A DNA stretch of 64,000 bases from Paenibacillus taichungensis (GCF_013359905.1 NZ_JABMCC010000121.1:434001-498000), one strand, 5' to 3'; positions 53,399 to 62,432 are shown, numbered from the stretch's first letter. Program-made: numbers and translations. Notes: generated by a model not told the origin, from the letters alone.

Positions 53399-54838
53399 AT
53401 GTTTTGGCTGGTCATTATATTGCTCGTATTTACTTTTCAGGCAGCCACCATTCTGTTGCTGGAATTCCGTAATCCGGCGAAAGCTGTGGCATGGCTTTTT
53501 ATTTTATTCTGTGTACCCTTGATCGGCTTTGTTGTGTATTATTTTGTCGCCCAGGACTACAGCAAACGCAAGAAGGTCCGTAAAGGCGGTTCGCGAATCT
53601 TTCGTGAAATACGGGAAACGATCTGGGAGCAGGCTCATATTGTCGAGCATGCGGATCAGATGTCGGGCGGCCGATACAATCATCAGCATCGTTTGTTTAA
53701 CCTGCTGACACACCTGTCTGAGAGCCCGATTACAGGCTGCAACCGGAGCCAGGTACTGACGAATGGTGAAGAGACATTTGGAGCCATGTTGAGGGCCATG
53801 GAACAGGCAGAGCACCATCTGCATGTTGAATTTTATATATTTCGAGATGATGTCATCAGTACAAAGTTTCAGGATGTGATGATTCGCAAGGCAAAGGAAG
53901 GTGTCAAAGTACGTTTGATCTGCGATGGACTTGGCAGTCACAAGATGAGCTGGAGCTTTATTCGCAAGTTTCAGGACGCAGGCGTGGAGTTTCATTATTT
54001 TCTGCCACCGCTCATTGCTACGATTGACCGAAGAGTGAATTACCGGAATCACCGTAAAATTGTTGTGGTGGATGGAAGGATTGGATTTGTGGGTGGGATT
54101 AATATAGGTGATGATTATCTTGGGCAATATCCGGAGGTTGGATTCTGGCGTGATACTCATGTACAGATTGAGGGAGATGCCGTATATTTCCTGCAAAGTA
54201 CGTTCTTGAACGATTGGAAGCTCGCTTCCGGCGAGCAGATTACAGAGCCTCAGCTGACAGAGCTGTTCCCGCCACATATTTGCAGTGGGGAAGAGCGGAT
54301 TCAGATTCTGTCCAGCGGGCCGGATCAGGACTGGGATGCCATTCAGGAAATGTGCTTTGGGGCGATTTCCGTGGCATGTGAACGCATATACATCACAACA
54401 CCCTATTTCATTCCGGACCCCGCTTTGTACGAAGCAATCAAGACGGCTGCCGTCAGTGGGGTGGATGTGAAAATCATCATTCCGTATCAATCGGATTCGC
54501 GGCTGGTGCATTTGGCTTCTATGTCCTATGTCGAAGAATTGTTGCGTGCGGGAGTGAAGTTCTATCAATATCGCAAAGGTTTTGTGCATGCCAAGGTCTT
54601 AATTGTGGATGATTTGCTTGCAACGGTAGGTACAGCCAATATGGATATGCGCAGCTTTTTCTGCAATTTTGAGTTAACCGCCGTGTTGTTCGAGACATCA
54701 TCTATGGACCGGCTGACTGAGGATTTTGAACGTGATCTGAATGAATGCAGCCAGATTGACGTGAAGGTGTTTCAGCAGCGCTCACGGTGGGAAAAAGGGG
54801 CAGAAATGCTTTCTCGCATGCTTTCTCCGCTGCTTTAG
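53399..54838 (+). CDS. cls: Cardiolipin synthase
   Basis: Condenses two phosphatidylglycerols into cardiolipin at the membrane, 479 residues, the typical bacterial Cls length. Two N-terminal membrane helices (about 1-20 and 30-52), then two phospholipase D domains with HKD motifs NYRNHRKIVVVDGRIGFVGG (about 213-232) and VHAKVLIVDDLLATVGTANM (about 396-415). ATG after GAGGAGGAAG. Single-gene unit. Confidence 0.96.
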   Translation: MFWLVIILLVFTFQAATILLLEFRNPAKAVAWLFILFCVPLIGFVVYYFVAQDYSKRKKVRKGGSRIFREIRETIWEQAHIVEHADQMSGGRYNHQHRLFNLLTHLSESPITGCNRSQVLTNGEETFGAMLRAMEQAEHHLHVEFYIFRDDVISTKFQDVMIRKAKEGVKVRLICDGLGSHKMSWSFIRKFQDAGVEFHYFLPPLIATIDRRVNYRNHRKIVVVDGRIGFVGGINIGDDYLGQYPEVGFWRDTHVQIEGDAVYFLQSTFLNDWKLASGEQITEPQLTELFPPHICSGEERIQILSSGPDQDWDAIQEMCFGAISVACERIYITTPYFIPDPALYEAIKTAAVSGVDVKIIIPYQSDSRLVHLASMSYVEELLRAGVKFYQYRKGFVHAKVLIVDDLLATVGTANMDMRSFFCNFELTAVLFETSSMDRLTEDFERDLNECSQIDVKVFQQRSRWEKGAEMLSRMLSPLL

Positions 54839-54858
54839 CCGTTATAAGGCGGATTTCT

Positions 54859-54896
54859 CAAGATAAGTTCACTTTTTGTGAATTTATCTTCTTTTT
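54859..54896 (+). terminator. Terminator of cls
   Basis: AAGATAAGTTCAC and GTGAATTTATCTT (one G.T pair) with a 5-base loop, then CTTTTTG. Confidence 0.88.
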
Positions 54897-54906
54897 GCTA
54901 ACTATT

Positions 54907-54996
54907 TTGCTCAAATTTGATCTTTTATGATATAATGTTTATATAAATTATGTCTTGGCGAAGGAGGGGAGTCTGCGGGAAAACAGGCTCCCTTTT
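54907..54996 (+). promoter_or_regulatory. Promoter and attenuator-like hairpin before yitT
   Basis: TTGCTC (54907-54912), 18 bases, TATAAT (54931-54936). About 25 bases after the predicted start, GGGAG.CTG (54967-54975) pairs with CAG.CTCCC (54984-54992) and is followed by TTTTG, a terminator-like fold well upstream of the coding sequence. It may make a short RNA or attenuate the downstream gene. Confidence 0.45.
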
Positions 54997-55184
54997 GCTC
55001 TCTTTTGGAATTGTCAACCGGAATTAAGACATACTTGAATACATTTCATATAGCCTTTAGGTGCTTTTATAACGGGGTGCATATAGCGTTGGAACGGTGT
55101 TGTTCCTCTGTATGTAGGGTTCCTCTGAGTACTTAAATGATTTATGAAATGGATTCACATATTGATCAAAACGGGGGGGATACC

Positions 55185-56093
55185 ATGTCCAATGTATCGG
55201 TTAAAGAACTAACATCCAAGCCGGACCGCAATGTGAAGAGCTCGGTGTTTTCACTGAAGCTTCTGCAGCGCATTGTGATGATTCTGGTCGGTGCTGCACT
55301 GATGGCTGTGTCACTCGAAGTATTTCTCGTGCCGAATGGCGTTATTGATGGGGGAATAACAGGGATCTCGATTATGGTGTCAGAGCTTACACATCTGCCA
55401 CTCGGAATTTTCCTGACCTTGCTTAACTTGCCTTTCCTGATTCTGGGGTATAAACAGATTGGTAAAACGTTTGCGTTGTCCACACTGCTCGGGATCGTCG
55501 TAATGTCCATTGGAACGTCATTGTTACACCGCGTTCCTGCACTGACGCCAGGAGAACCATTGCTTGGAGCTGTATTTGGTGGATTGATCTTGGGGGTTGG
55601 AGTTGGTCTTGTCATTCGTTCTGGCGGTTCACTGGATGGTACGGAGATTGTAGCCATACTGTTGAGTGAGAAATCACCATTGTCTGTAGGTCAGATCGTA
55701 TTGTTCATTAACGTATTTATTTTTGCAGGTGCAGGTTTTGTGTTTGGCTGGCCAAACGCCCTGTACTCCATGATTGCTTATTATATTGCAATGAAGATGA
55801 TTGATATTGTGAATGAAGGTTTGGATCAATCCAAATCGGTATGGATTATCAGTGAGAAGTATCGTGATATTGGTTCAGCCTTAACCGACCGTCTGGGTCG
55901 TGGCGTCACTTTTCTGGATGGAGAGGGCGGCTTCAGTGGAGACGAGAAGAAAATTATCTTTGTGGTTATTACCCGTTTGGAAGAAGCTAAGCTGAAGTCC
56001 ATTGTTGAAGATTGGGACCCACATGCCTTTGTGGCAATAGGTAACATTCACGATGTGAAGGGCGGACGTTTCAAGAAAAAAGGTATACATTAG
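55185..56093 (+). CDS. YitT family membrane protein (DUF161/DUF2179)
   Basis: 302 residues. Five to six membrane helices in the YitT_membrane repeats (IVMILVGAALMAVSLEVFLV with PNGVIDGGITGISIM; then LLGAVFGGLILGVGVGLVIR with SGGSLDGTEIVAI) and a soluble C-terminal DUF2179 domain (GRGVTFLDGEGGFSGDEKKI; DPHAFVAIGNIHDVKGGRF). ATG at 55185 after GGGGGGGA. Function not established. Confidence 0.93.
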   Translation: MSNVSVKELTSKPDRNVKSSVFSLKLLQRIVMILVGAALMAVSLEVFLVPNGVIDGGITGISIMVSELTHLPLGIFLTLLNLPFLILGYKQIGKTFALSTLLGIVVMSIGTSLLHRVPALTPGEPLLGAVFGGLILGVGVGLVIRSGGSLDGTEIVAILLSEKSPLSVGQIVLFINVFIFAGAGFVFGWPNALYSMIAYYIAMKMIDIVNEGLDQSKSVWIISEKYRDIGSALTDRLGRGVTFLDGEGGFSGDEKKIIFVVITRLEEAKLKSIVEDWDPHAFVAIGNIHDVKGGRFKKKGIH

Positions 56094-56115
56094 CGAATCT
56101 CATCGCGAGTAAACG

Positions 56116-56161
56116 AAAAAATAGCCGGTACCCTTGGTTTGAGGGTAACCGGCTATTTTTG
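56116..56161. terminator. Bidirectional terminator
   Basis: AAAAATAGCCGGTACCC pairs with GGGTAACCGGCTATTTTT (one mismatch); T runs on both strands. The minus-strand gene stop codon lies in its right arm. Confidence 0.93.
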
Positions 56162-57043
56162 TTTTAAATGCTGGATAATCAGTTCAACAGGCTGGGGGTC
56201 GACAGCTGCGATCAGATCTCCAGTCTCCGTCAAGCGTTCCACGATGTTCATCAAGTGGTAATCCTTAACCGAAACGTTGTTCCGAACTTCATCCCATGTG
56301 AGAGGAGTAGAAACTGTACCGCCTGGTTTGGCGCGGGGAGTGTAGGGAGCTGCGAGCGTTTTGCCACCGTAATGCTGGAGGTAATCAAAATAAATGCGAT
56401 CCCCCCGGTCTTTTTTTAGTCGTTCCAGTGTAAATAGATCCGGATGTTTTTGAGTGACGTATTTGCCTACAAAATAACCGATGTCTCTTAATTCATCGAA
56501 AGTTACACCTTGGCGGATCGGAACAATAATCTGTACACCTGTGGCACCGGAGGTTTTCGGTACCGATCTAAGGCCAAGCGAAGTTAGCGTTTCCCCCACG
56601 ATCAGAGCAGCTTGCATGATGCGAGGTTCTTCTTCCTGCGAAGGATCGAGATCAATCATCCACTCGCAAGGCAGATGGCTGCCTACAGCATGTAAGGAAG
56701 GGTGAAACTCAAGAGCGGCCAAATTGCCAAGCCATAACAGATCAGGAAGGTCATTCATCACTACATATCGTATCCCATCATGCATCTCAGTTCGTACAAA
56801 CTCCGGAACGGGCTCCGGGGCGTTTTTTTGATAGAAAAACTCGCCACCTGCACCATGTGGATAACGTATCGTGGTGAGCAACCGATTTCGGGTGTACGTC
56901 AGTAGATAGGGGGCCAGTGCCGCCAACTTTTGCAAATAGATAGCCTTGGTTACACCCGCTTCGGGCCATAACAACTTATCCGGATTGGTCACGGTAAGTT
57001 CCATTCCATTAATCGTTATGGTGCCCTTTATTGTATGGGCCAT
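56153..57043 (-). CDS. LigD-type polymerase domain protein (NHEJ primase-polymerase)
   Basis: Archaeo-eukaryotic-primase-like polymerase of bacterial non-homologous end joining, 296 residues, standing alone rather than fused to the ligase. Landmarks: NPDKLLWPEAGVTKAIYLQK at the start, FFYQKNAP, the metal-binding Asp pair in CEWMIDLDPSQ, KTSGATGVQIIVPI and SFD-region VSTPLTWDEV. ATG at 57043 follows AGGAGGTGA at ideal distance. It fills gaps and adds ribonucleotides at breaks held by Ku. Followed on the same strand, upstream, by the ligase-domain gene. Confidence 0.95.
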   Translation of the reverse strand: MAHTIKGTITINGMELTVTNPDKLLWPEAGVTKAIYLQKLAALAPYLLTYTRNRLLTTIRYPHGAGGEFFYQKNAPEPVPEFVRTEMHDGIRYVVMNDLPDLLWLGNLAALEFHPSLHAVGSHLPCEWMIDLDPSQEEEPRIMQAALIVGETLTSLGLRSVPKTSGATGVQIIVPIRQGVTFDELRDIGYFVGKYVTQKHPDLFTLERLKKDRGDRIYFDYLQHYGGKTLAAPYTPRAKPGGTVSTPLTWDEVRNNVSVKDYHLMNIVERLTETGDLIAAVDPQPVELIIQHLKQK

Positions 57044-57123
57044 GAATATCACCTCCTCTGGTGAGCAAGTATAATTTTAAATGGTAAGCCTTTTTGATGT
57101 TTCGGGTGTATGGTGAAAGTAGT

Positions 57124-58089
57124 TTATCGTTCAGGGATAAGATGACTGATCTGGCTGATCGCACACTCATCTCGCTTTACCAAAGCAAAAGCCTGGATGC
57201 TTGGGTGACGTAGGGTAAGATGGTGGGTGAGTTCCATGAATTGCACTTTGACGCCGATATGTGGTTCAATCCATGTCGTCTCCGCGCTTCTCTCGGGTAT
57301 GTTGTGAAAAGGTCTGTCCTTACGAATAAGAGGTTGTACTTCTTCGGTTAGTTTACGCCAGGAGTCCGAGTTCAATTTACCAGTGCCGACATGACCAATA
57401 TAGACAAAGTTAGGCCCATCATATACACCGACTGCAATTGCATTGACGATGCCGCTTCGGTAGGTAACCCCTCCAATCATGGCATATAGGTCGTGGAAAA
57501 TCTTAACCTTCTGCCAGCGTTGATCTTTGCCGTTGATTCCATAGGTACTAGCAAGGTCTTTACATACAATTCCCTCCATCTGGTGCTGTCTCATCACAGT
57601 GAGCAGGGCGTCGGGATCGGACGTGTTAGTCACCTCTTGAACATGTGGAGCAGAATTCAGAACTTGGTGCAGCAGACGCTGACGATCTGCAAGTGGCTGA
57701 TCTGTGACCCATTCTCCATCGCAGTAAAGAATATCAAATACCATATAAGTCACCGGGATCCGGTTTACAGCTTGGGCAATGCCATCCGGTCTGCTCATGC
57801 GATCTCGCCGCAGCACGTGATAGAAGGACGGTTTTCCTGTATCTGGATCAAGGGCAATAATCTCTCCATCCAAAATATAAGAAGGGACGGAGCATAGGTT
57901 GCGTGGCTGAGCCAGCTCAGGATATTGTGCAGTTCGGTTGTGTAATCTGCGATTAATTAACTGAATTCCCTCTCCGTCCTCGTAAGCAAGCATGCGGACC
58001 CCATCCCATTTGATTTGGGCAATCCAATTTTGCCCGGTAGGGATCACATCTCGGGATATAGGTTCAAAAGGAACCAAGGGATTGAACAT
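57124..58089 (-). CDS. ATP-dependent DNA ligase (LigD ligase domain)
   Basis: Seals broken DNA ends in NHEJ, 321 residues. Adenylation motif I is IKWDGVRMLA (about 34-43), motif III-like YMVFDILYCDG, motif IV MEGIVCKD and motif V WQKVK; the OB-fold C-terminal part (YIGHVGTGK) follows. ATG at 58089 with AAAGGAG 10 bases upstream; a longer frame to 58116 has no site. Together with the polymerase domain gene 80 bases downstream and Ku at 61.5 kb it makes a split LigD system. Confidence 0.93.
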   Translation of the reverse strand: MFNPLVPFEPISRDVIPTGQNWIAQIKWDGVRMLAYEDGEGIQLINRRLHNRTAQYPELAQPRNLCSVPSYILDGEIIALDPDTGKPSFYHVLRRDRMSRPDGIAQAVNRIPVTYMVFDILYCDGEWVTDQPLADRQRLLHQVLNSAPHVQEVTNTSDPDALLTVMRQHQMEGIVCKDLASTYGINGKDQRWQKVKIFHDLYAMIGGVTYRSGIVNAIAVGVYDGPNFVYIGHVGTGKLNSDSWRKLTEEVQPLIRKDRPFHNIPERSAETTWIEPHIGVKVQFMELTHHLTLRHPSIQAFALVKRDECAISQISHLIPER

Positions 58090-58161
58090 GTGCTTAAAAC
58101 TCCTTTCCTCTTTCAAATCTGCCTGAAGGTTGATTCTCTAAGTTGAGTAGTGTAGGTAGGT

Positions 58162-59259
58162 CTAGCTCTTCCGCAGCCGTTCTTTCAGCTTATGTACCAT
58201 AATAAGCAGTAAAGGAATCGCGATACCACAAGTCAAATCCCAATCAATCCAATACGGAATAACAACTTTGAGATAGAAATTTTCGTTGGGTGCTAGCACA
58301 ATGGACATGGACAGAATCAACATGGCGCCAGGCAAAATGAGTGGACGATAGCTGGACAGTTTGAAGAGATGAGTGATTCCGATTACAAAGCTGTAGAAGA
58401 ACAGAATGCTCTTGAAAAAGACGGCAATTATCCAGACGGAAGCCATAAAGGCCTCAATCCGCTGCAAAAAGTTGCCTATATTGATCTTCAGCGATAGATT
58501 AAATGCTGCGAACCAATGGTGCTGCGTCATAAATGGACCCATGACCAGCAGACAGATGGTTAGCGTTAGGGTAAGCATCAATCCCCCTATGATGGCTGCT
58601 AGAAGGATATCCTTTTCCCAATGTGCTTCCTTTTTCGCATAAGGAAAGAGCATAAGAAAGATGCACAATTCACAATAAGGATAGGTAAGCACAGCGACAA
58701 AGCCTTTAAAGGGATTCAGAAAGCCTTCTGCAAGAACGGGCTTGATGTTGTCCAGATGCGAATGCGGGAATAGACAGACGGTCAGAATGAGCAGGAACAG
58801 CACGATCAAGGGCAGAAGTACCTCGGCACTTCTGCCTATGGGTTCCAGACCAGAAAAGAGTCCCCAGGCAAGAGTACAAACAAAAAGCAAACTCACAATG
58901 AAGAGGGGAGATTCAGGCAGGATCTGGGTCGTCATGAAATCCCCAATTTCTCTTATGAATGCAGATGTACCCATTAGAAAATAGAATAGATAAAAACAGC
59001 TGATGAACGCCCCAATCCAGGGGCCAAGCGTATACAATGCATGTTGGATCAGATTCATGCGGGGCTGAAGTTTGTATACAACGAGCATGATGGACAGTAC
59101 CCCTGCTCCCCCGGCAACCCCCATTAATGCGGATATCCATGCATCCTGATGCGCATATGAGGTAACCATTGAGGGGAAGACGATAATCTGTTCACCAATC
59201 GTGCATAAGAACATCAGTGAGCCCAGTTGTCTTACAGTTAAACGCCCCTTTTCAATCAT
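58162..59259 (-). CDS. GerAB/GerB-family spore germinant permease
   Basis: Inner spore-membrane protein of the APC-like endospore germination family, 365 residues, ten hydrophobic segments. N-terminal LTVRQLGSLMFLCTIGEQII and the SWISALMG-like AWISALMGVAGGAGVL are typical. ATG at 59259 behind AAGGAGAA. The A and C subunits that normally form a receptor operon with it are absent here, so it is an orphan like B. subtilis YndE-type paralogs, or works with subunits encoded elsewhere. Confidence 0.88.
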   Translation of the reverse strand: MIEKGRLTVRQLGSLMFLCTIGEQIIVFPSMVTSYAHQDAWISALMGVAGGAGVLSIMLVVYKLQPRMNLIQHALYTLGPWIGAFISCFYLFYFLMGTSAFIREIGDFMTTQILPESPLFIVSLLFVCTLAWGLFSGLEPIGRSAEVLLPLIVLFLLILTVCLFPHSHLDNIKPVLAEGFLNPFKGFVAVLTYPYCELCIFLMLFPYAKKEAHWEKDILLAAIIGGLMLTLTLTICLLVMGPFMTQHHWFAAFNLSLKINIGNFLQRIEAFMASVWIIAVFFKSILFFYSFVIGITHLFKLSSYRPLILPGAMLILSMSIVLAPNENFYLKVVIPYWIDWDLTCGIAIPLLLIMVHKLKERLRKS

Positions 59260-59364
59260 GTGGGTTCTCCTTCGCATGTCGATCTAGATATTTGGTTAGG
59301 ATACGCCAATTGCACCAATTTTATTAGGAAATGGGTAAAGGAATAGATCTGCATGAAAAAGTAG

Positions 59365-59428
59365 GCAAAAAAGCCCGGACAACGGATTTCCCCATGGTTA
59401 GAGCGAGGAAATTGATGTCCGGGCTAAT
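59365..59428 (-). terminator. Terminator of the VOC gene
   Basis: On the minus strand AGCCCGGACA pairs with TGTCCGGGCT and is followed by TTTTTTGCC; the long loop contains a GGAAAT/ATTTCC match. Confidence 0.85.
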
Positions 59429-59478
59429 CAGATTGTAATCAACTTAAGGCACAACGTTTACGTCACAGATTCCCCGTC

Positions 59479-60348
59479 TTAATTCGTTGAAGTTAAGCGA
59501 ATACGAATATTCTGTGGGTCTATAGTAAACCAGTCCTTACCTTGCTGTTCAATCGATGTGTTGGATTGACGTAGTTGTTCTAGAGCTTGTTCCAATTGTT
59601 CTTTTCCGTCATAAATGATGGTGAAGTAGTCAATGCCTGTCGCATTGGCCGGATTTACAGGGGCGCCTGTACCAGCCCAAATGTTCAGTCCGATGTGATG
59701 GTGATAACCGCCAGCCGATACAAACAGGGCGGACATGTTGGCGAAGTTACCAACGATATCGAATCCAAGTACTCCTGTGTAGAAACGGCGTGACTCTTCC
59801 AGACTGCGTACATGGAAGTGAACATGACCAATGACCGTTCCGGCAGGTAATCCCTGCCAAGGTTCGTTCGCGGCGAGAGCAAACAGGCTGTCTACATCAA
59901 CAGGATCACTTGACATAATGTAGTTATTTTCTGAATCTCGCTTCCAGGTGTCGCGGGCACGGTCTGCATAGATTTCGATACCGTTCTGATCTGGATCGGA
60001 AATGTAGAATGCTTCACTGACCAGATGATCACCTTGACCAATTTCGATGCCGAATTCAGCCAGATTACGAAGAGCAAGGCCCAGCGATTTGCGGTCAGGC
60101 AGCAGGATGGCGAAGTGATACAGACCTGAAGTGGAGCGAACAGGCATCGTTACTGCATCGGTCAACTGCTCAAGGCGCAGAAGAGACTGCTTTCCATCGG
60201 CTGTCAGGGTAGCGACTTTGTCGCTGCGTTCAAGCAGTTTCAGTCCGACCACTTCGGTATAAAATTGAATGGATCGATCCAAATTGCTGATTCGCAGACT
60301 TACTTCACCCAGATGGGTTGTAGCAGGGATTTGATAAGTAGAAGTCAT
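59479..60348 (-). CDS. VOC-family protein, catechol-2,3-dioxygenase (CatE)-like
   Basis: Two-domain vicinal oxygen chelate protein, 289 residues, the CatE-like size. First half: HLGEVSLRISNLDRSIQFYT, LYHFAILLPD, DPDQNGIEIYAD. Second half: IGHVHFHVRSLEESRRFYTG, YHHHIGLNIWAG and DPQNIRIRLT. In extradiol dioxygenases the second half supplies His, His, Glu; here the two His are present but the last strand reads IRIRL, with no Glu visible. So metal use or function may differ from CatE. In B. subtilis catE detoxifies catechols under quinone-responsive repressors. Strong start with AGGAGGAAT. Confidence 0.85.
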   Translation of the reverse strand: MTSTYQIPATTHLGEVSLRISNLDRSIQFYTEVVGLKLLERSDKVATLTADGKQSLLRLEQLTDAVTMPVRSTSGLYHFAILLPDRKSLGLALRNLAEFGIEIGQGDHLVSEAFYISDPDQNGIEIYADRARDTWKRDSENNYIMSSDPVDVDSLFALAANEPWQGLPAGTVIGHVHFHVRSLEESRRFYTGVLGFDIVGNFANMSALFVSAGGYHHHIGLNIWAGTGAPVNPANATGIDYFTIIYDGKEQLEQALEQLRQSNTSIEQQGKDWFTIDPQNIRIRLTSTN

Positions 60349-60467
60349 AAGGAATTCCTCCTGTATAAAGTTTAGTTGAATTGTTGCGGTTCACTTATTG
60401 GCAATGGAATAGGGCTATTGTAATGTCATAGTTCATATAGTTATGAGGCCTAACTGTACATTTATAA

Positions 60468-60517
60468 ATAAGTTACTTTTCATAAGTTAATATAAAATAT
60501 AAATCAACTTTCGTCAA
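60468..60517 (-). promoter_or_regulatory. Promoter and direct repeats upstream of the VOC gene
   Basis: On the minus strand TTGACG (60517-60512), 17 bases, TATATT (60494-60489). ATAAGTTA occurs twice (60468-60475 and 60482-60489), 14 bases apart, from the -10 edge into the transcribed region. Nothing else is evident in 60349-60577. Confidence 0.5.
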
Positions 60518-60577
60518 TTGTATTTTCGATTTTGGTATATTCATTCTTGGTTGAGTATTACTTCAATTATGGAGTAC

Positions 60578-60607
60578 AAAACAAAAATCCGGCTGCATGG
60601 CCGGATC
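60578..60607 (-). terminator. Terminator of ku
   Basis: On the minus strand ATCCGGC, loop CATGCA, GCCGGAT, then TTTTGTTTTG. Confidence 0.85.
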
Positions 60608-60653
60608 TCCAATGTTGATGTTAGTGACAAGTGAATCCTGTGCTGTTTGCTGT

Positions 60654-61565
60654 TTACGCCTTGGGTTTAGGAGCAGCCTTCTTTCTTTTGGCAGGAGCAG
60701 GAGTCTCTGTTTCTCCTCCAGCTGCTGCTTGGACTGAAGTTTTCTTGGGAGCACGTTTCTTAGGTTTGGCTGTGGTGGTTCCGGGATCGGTTGGAATGGG
60801 CTTCACAGCTTCAATACTTGCTTGCAGTGCTGCCATGAGATCCATGACATTCGCTTCTGGTTTAGCAGGGGCAATTTTGATTTCTTCACCGGCTACTTTG
60901 TGATTGATCAGATCCAGCAGTTTGGCGCGGTAGTCGTCCGTATATTTACCAGGTTCAAAAGGAGTAGATAACTGATCGATCAGTAATTTGGCCATCGTCA
61001 ATTCCTTCTCGTTTACGTTTAGAACCTCGGGCAGGTTGGGAACCTGAGAGACGGGACGAATCTCGTCTGGATAGAAAATGGTTTCCATGGAGAGGCAATC
61101 GTCCAGCACACGAATGGCGGCCAAACTACTTTTGGAGCGAATGGATATCTTGGCGATGCCAATCTTTCCTGTATCCCGCATGGCTGTCATTAATAGCTGG
61201 TAGGCGTTTCCTCCCGCTTGATCGGGAGAGAGGTAATACGTTTTTTGAAAATAAATCGGATCGATCTCCGTTAAATCCACAAAATCCAGAATGGTAATGG
61301 TTTTGCTGCTGGAATCATTTAACGCTTCAAGCTCGTCCTTTTCGAACAAGACGAATTTGCCTTTCTCATATTCATATCCTTTGGTGATCTCTTCCCATTG
61401 AACCTCAACTTCACAGGAAGGACATTTACGTACATAAGCAAGTGGACTGCCGCAGACTTTGTGAATGTAACGCATGGAGATGTCTTTGTCTTCGGTAGCC
61501 GAAAACATTTTGACAGGAACATGAACCAGACCAAAGCTAATGGCACCTTTCCAGACTGTATGCAT
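60654..61565 (-). CDS. ku: Non-homologous end-joining protein Ku
   Basis: Homodimeric DNA-end-binding ring protein, 303 residues. N-terminal MHTVWKGAISFGLVHVPVKM is the Ku signature; CGSPLAYVRKCPSC and GYEYEKGKFVLFEKDELEAL follow, with the core ending near residue 260. The tail (PKKRAPKKTSVQAAAGGETE, then PAKRKKAAPKPKA) is a Lys/Pro/Ala-rich extension, known in bacterial Ku proteins to bind DNA and stimulate LigD. ATG after AAAGGAG. It should recruit the polymerase and ligase encoded about 3.5-5 kb away on the same strand. Confidence 0.97.
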   Translation of the reverse strand: MHTVWKGAISFGLVHVPVKMFSATEDKDISMRYIHKVCGSPLAYVRKCPSCEVEVQWEEITKGYEYEKGKFVLFEKDELEALNDSSSKTITILDFVDLTEIDPIYFQKTYYLSPDQAGGNAYQLLMTAMRDTGKIGIAKISIRSKSSLAAIRVLDDCLSMETIFYPDEIRPVSQVPNLPEVLNVNEKELTMAKLLIDQLSTPFEPGKYTDDYRAKLLDLINHKVAGEEIKIAPAKPEANVMDLMAALQASIEAVKPIPTDPGTTTAKPKKRAPKKTSVQAAAGGETETPAPAKRKKAAPKPKA

Positions 61566-61760
61566 GAACGGCTCCTTTCCGAGAACATTTTAGGTATAGT
61601 ATGGGCATTTCACGGGCGGGATAACCCTATTTTCCCGGATCGGTATGCTTCAGAAAGAGTGGGGGATGATAACAGAAACATCCTTGAAGATCTTCGCTTA
61701 TAGCGTTGTTTTGAAAGAGGATGATGTTAGTTATTAACTATCACGTCAGGAGGTACCCCT

Positions 61761-62057
61761 ATGAAGAACAAACGAGACGAAGCTGAAGCTCACGCCCATA
61801 CGTTCTCTCCGTATCCTCGTGCCGAGTCGGAAGGGTCTGAAGGTTTTCATACACCTGCAACAGCGGTTAACTGGGAGGCTATCACGTCAGAAGAGCTGCC
61901 GCTTGACAGGGAGTCGTTTATGCTGGACATTGACCGGATGGTGAATGAAGGTCTGGGCGGTGGACAAGTTACAGAAGATAACGGATATATTGGTGAGAGT
62001 ACAACAGATAGCATGGTGCGGGAATCGCATGATGATCCGGAAGGGGAGTATGAATAA
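61761..62057 (+). CDS. Small acidic hypothetical protein
   Basis: 98 residues, ATG after CAGGAGGTACC. Highly acidic and disordered in look (DEAEAHAHTFSPYP; ESHDDPEGEYE). A short helix ELPLDRESFMLDIDRMVNEG may be the functional part. It precedes sspH by two bases, so it may be expressed in the forespore too. No family recognised. Confidence 0.65.
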   Translation: MKNKRDEAEAHAHTFSPYPRAESEGSEGFHTPATAVNWEAITSEELPLDRESFMLDIDRMVNEGLGGGQVTEDNGYIGESTTDSMVRESHDDPEGEYE

Positions 62058-62059
62058 CA

Positions 62060-62239
62060 ATGATGGATGTGAAACGGGCGAAAGCCATTTATGATTCCAA
62101 AGACACGATTGCTGTTACATTGGAAGGAGATCCGGTTTGGATCGAAAATGTGGATGAAGCCAATGGCATGGCAACGGTGCAGGTAGGCAGCAGACCGGGG
62201 AATACCCAGACGGTACGTGTAGACCGTTTGGAAGAGTAA
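62060..62239 (+). CDS. sspH: H-type small acid-soluble spore protein
   Basis: 59 residues, MMDVKRAKAIYDSKDTIAVT to TVRVDRLEE. The RAK.I..S start, the central PVWIENVDE and the end RLEE match the SspH family of minor core SASPs, made in the forespore. ATG 62060 (or 62063) lies 11-14 bases after AAGGGGAG. Likely in one unit with the preceding acidic protein; no sigma-G promoter was identified with confidence. Confidence 0.88.
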   Translation: MMDVKRAKAIYDSKDTIAVTLEGDPVWIENVDEANGMATVQVGSRPGNTQTVRVDRLEE

Positions 62240-62401
62240 AAGAGAACATCTGGTAAAGGATGTCTAGGAAAGGCCGGTGCCGTCAGGTGCCGGTTTATTT
62301 GTCATTCGTGTGAATGGTGGCCTATCTTCCGTTCTGCTTCTGATCCTTCGATGTTGCGGGGTGAGAATGGGACCGATATAATAAAGTTCAAAGTGAACTC
62401 A

Positions 62402-62416
62402 GGCGGCTTGACCGCC
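62402..62416. other. Hairpin before tsaE
   Basis: GGCGG, loop CTTGA, CCGCC, ending just before the tsaE ribosome site AAGGTGG. A weaker CCGG..CCGG hairpin with TTTATTTG tail near 62272-62295 may end the sspH transcript. Confidence 0.4.
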
Positions 62417-62432
62417 AAAGGTGGGGCGTATA

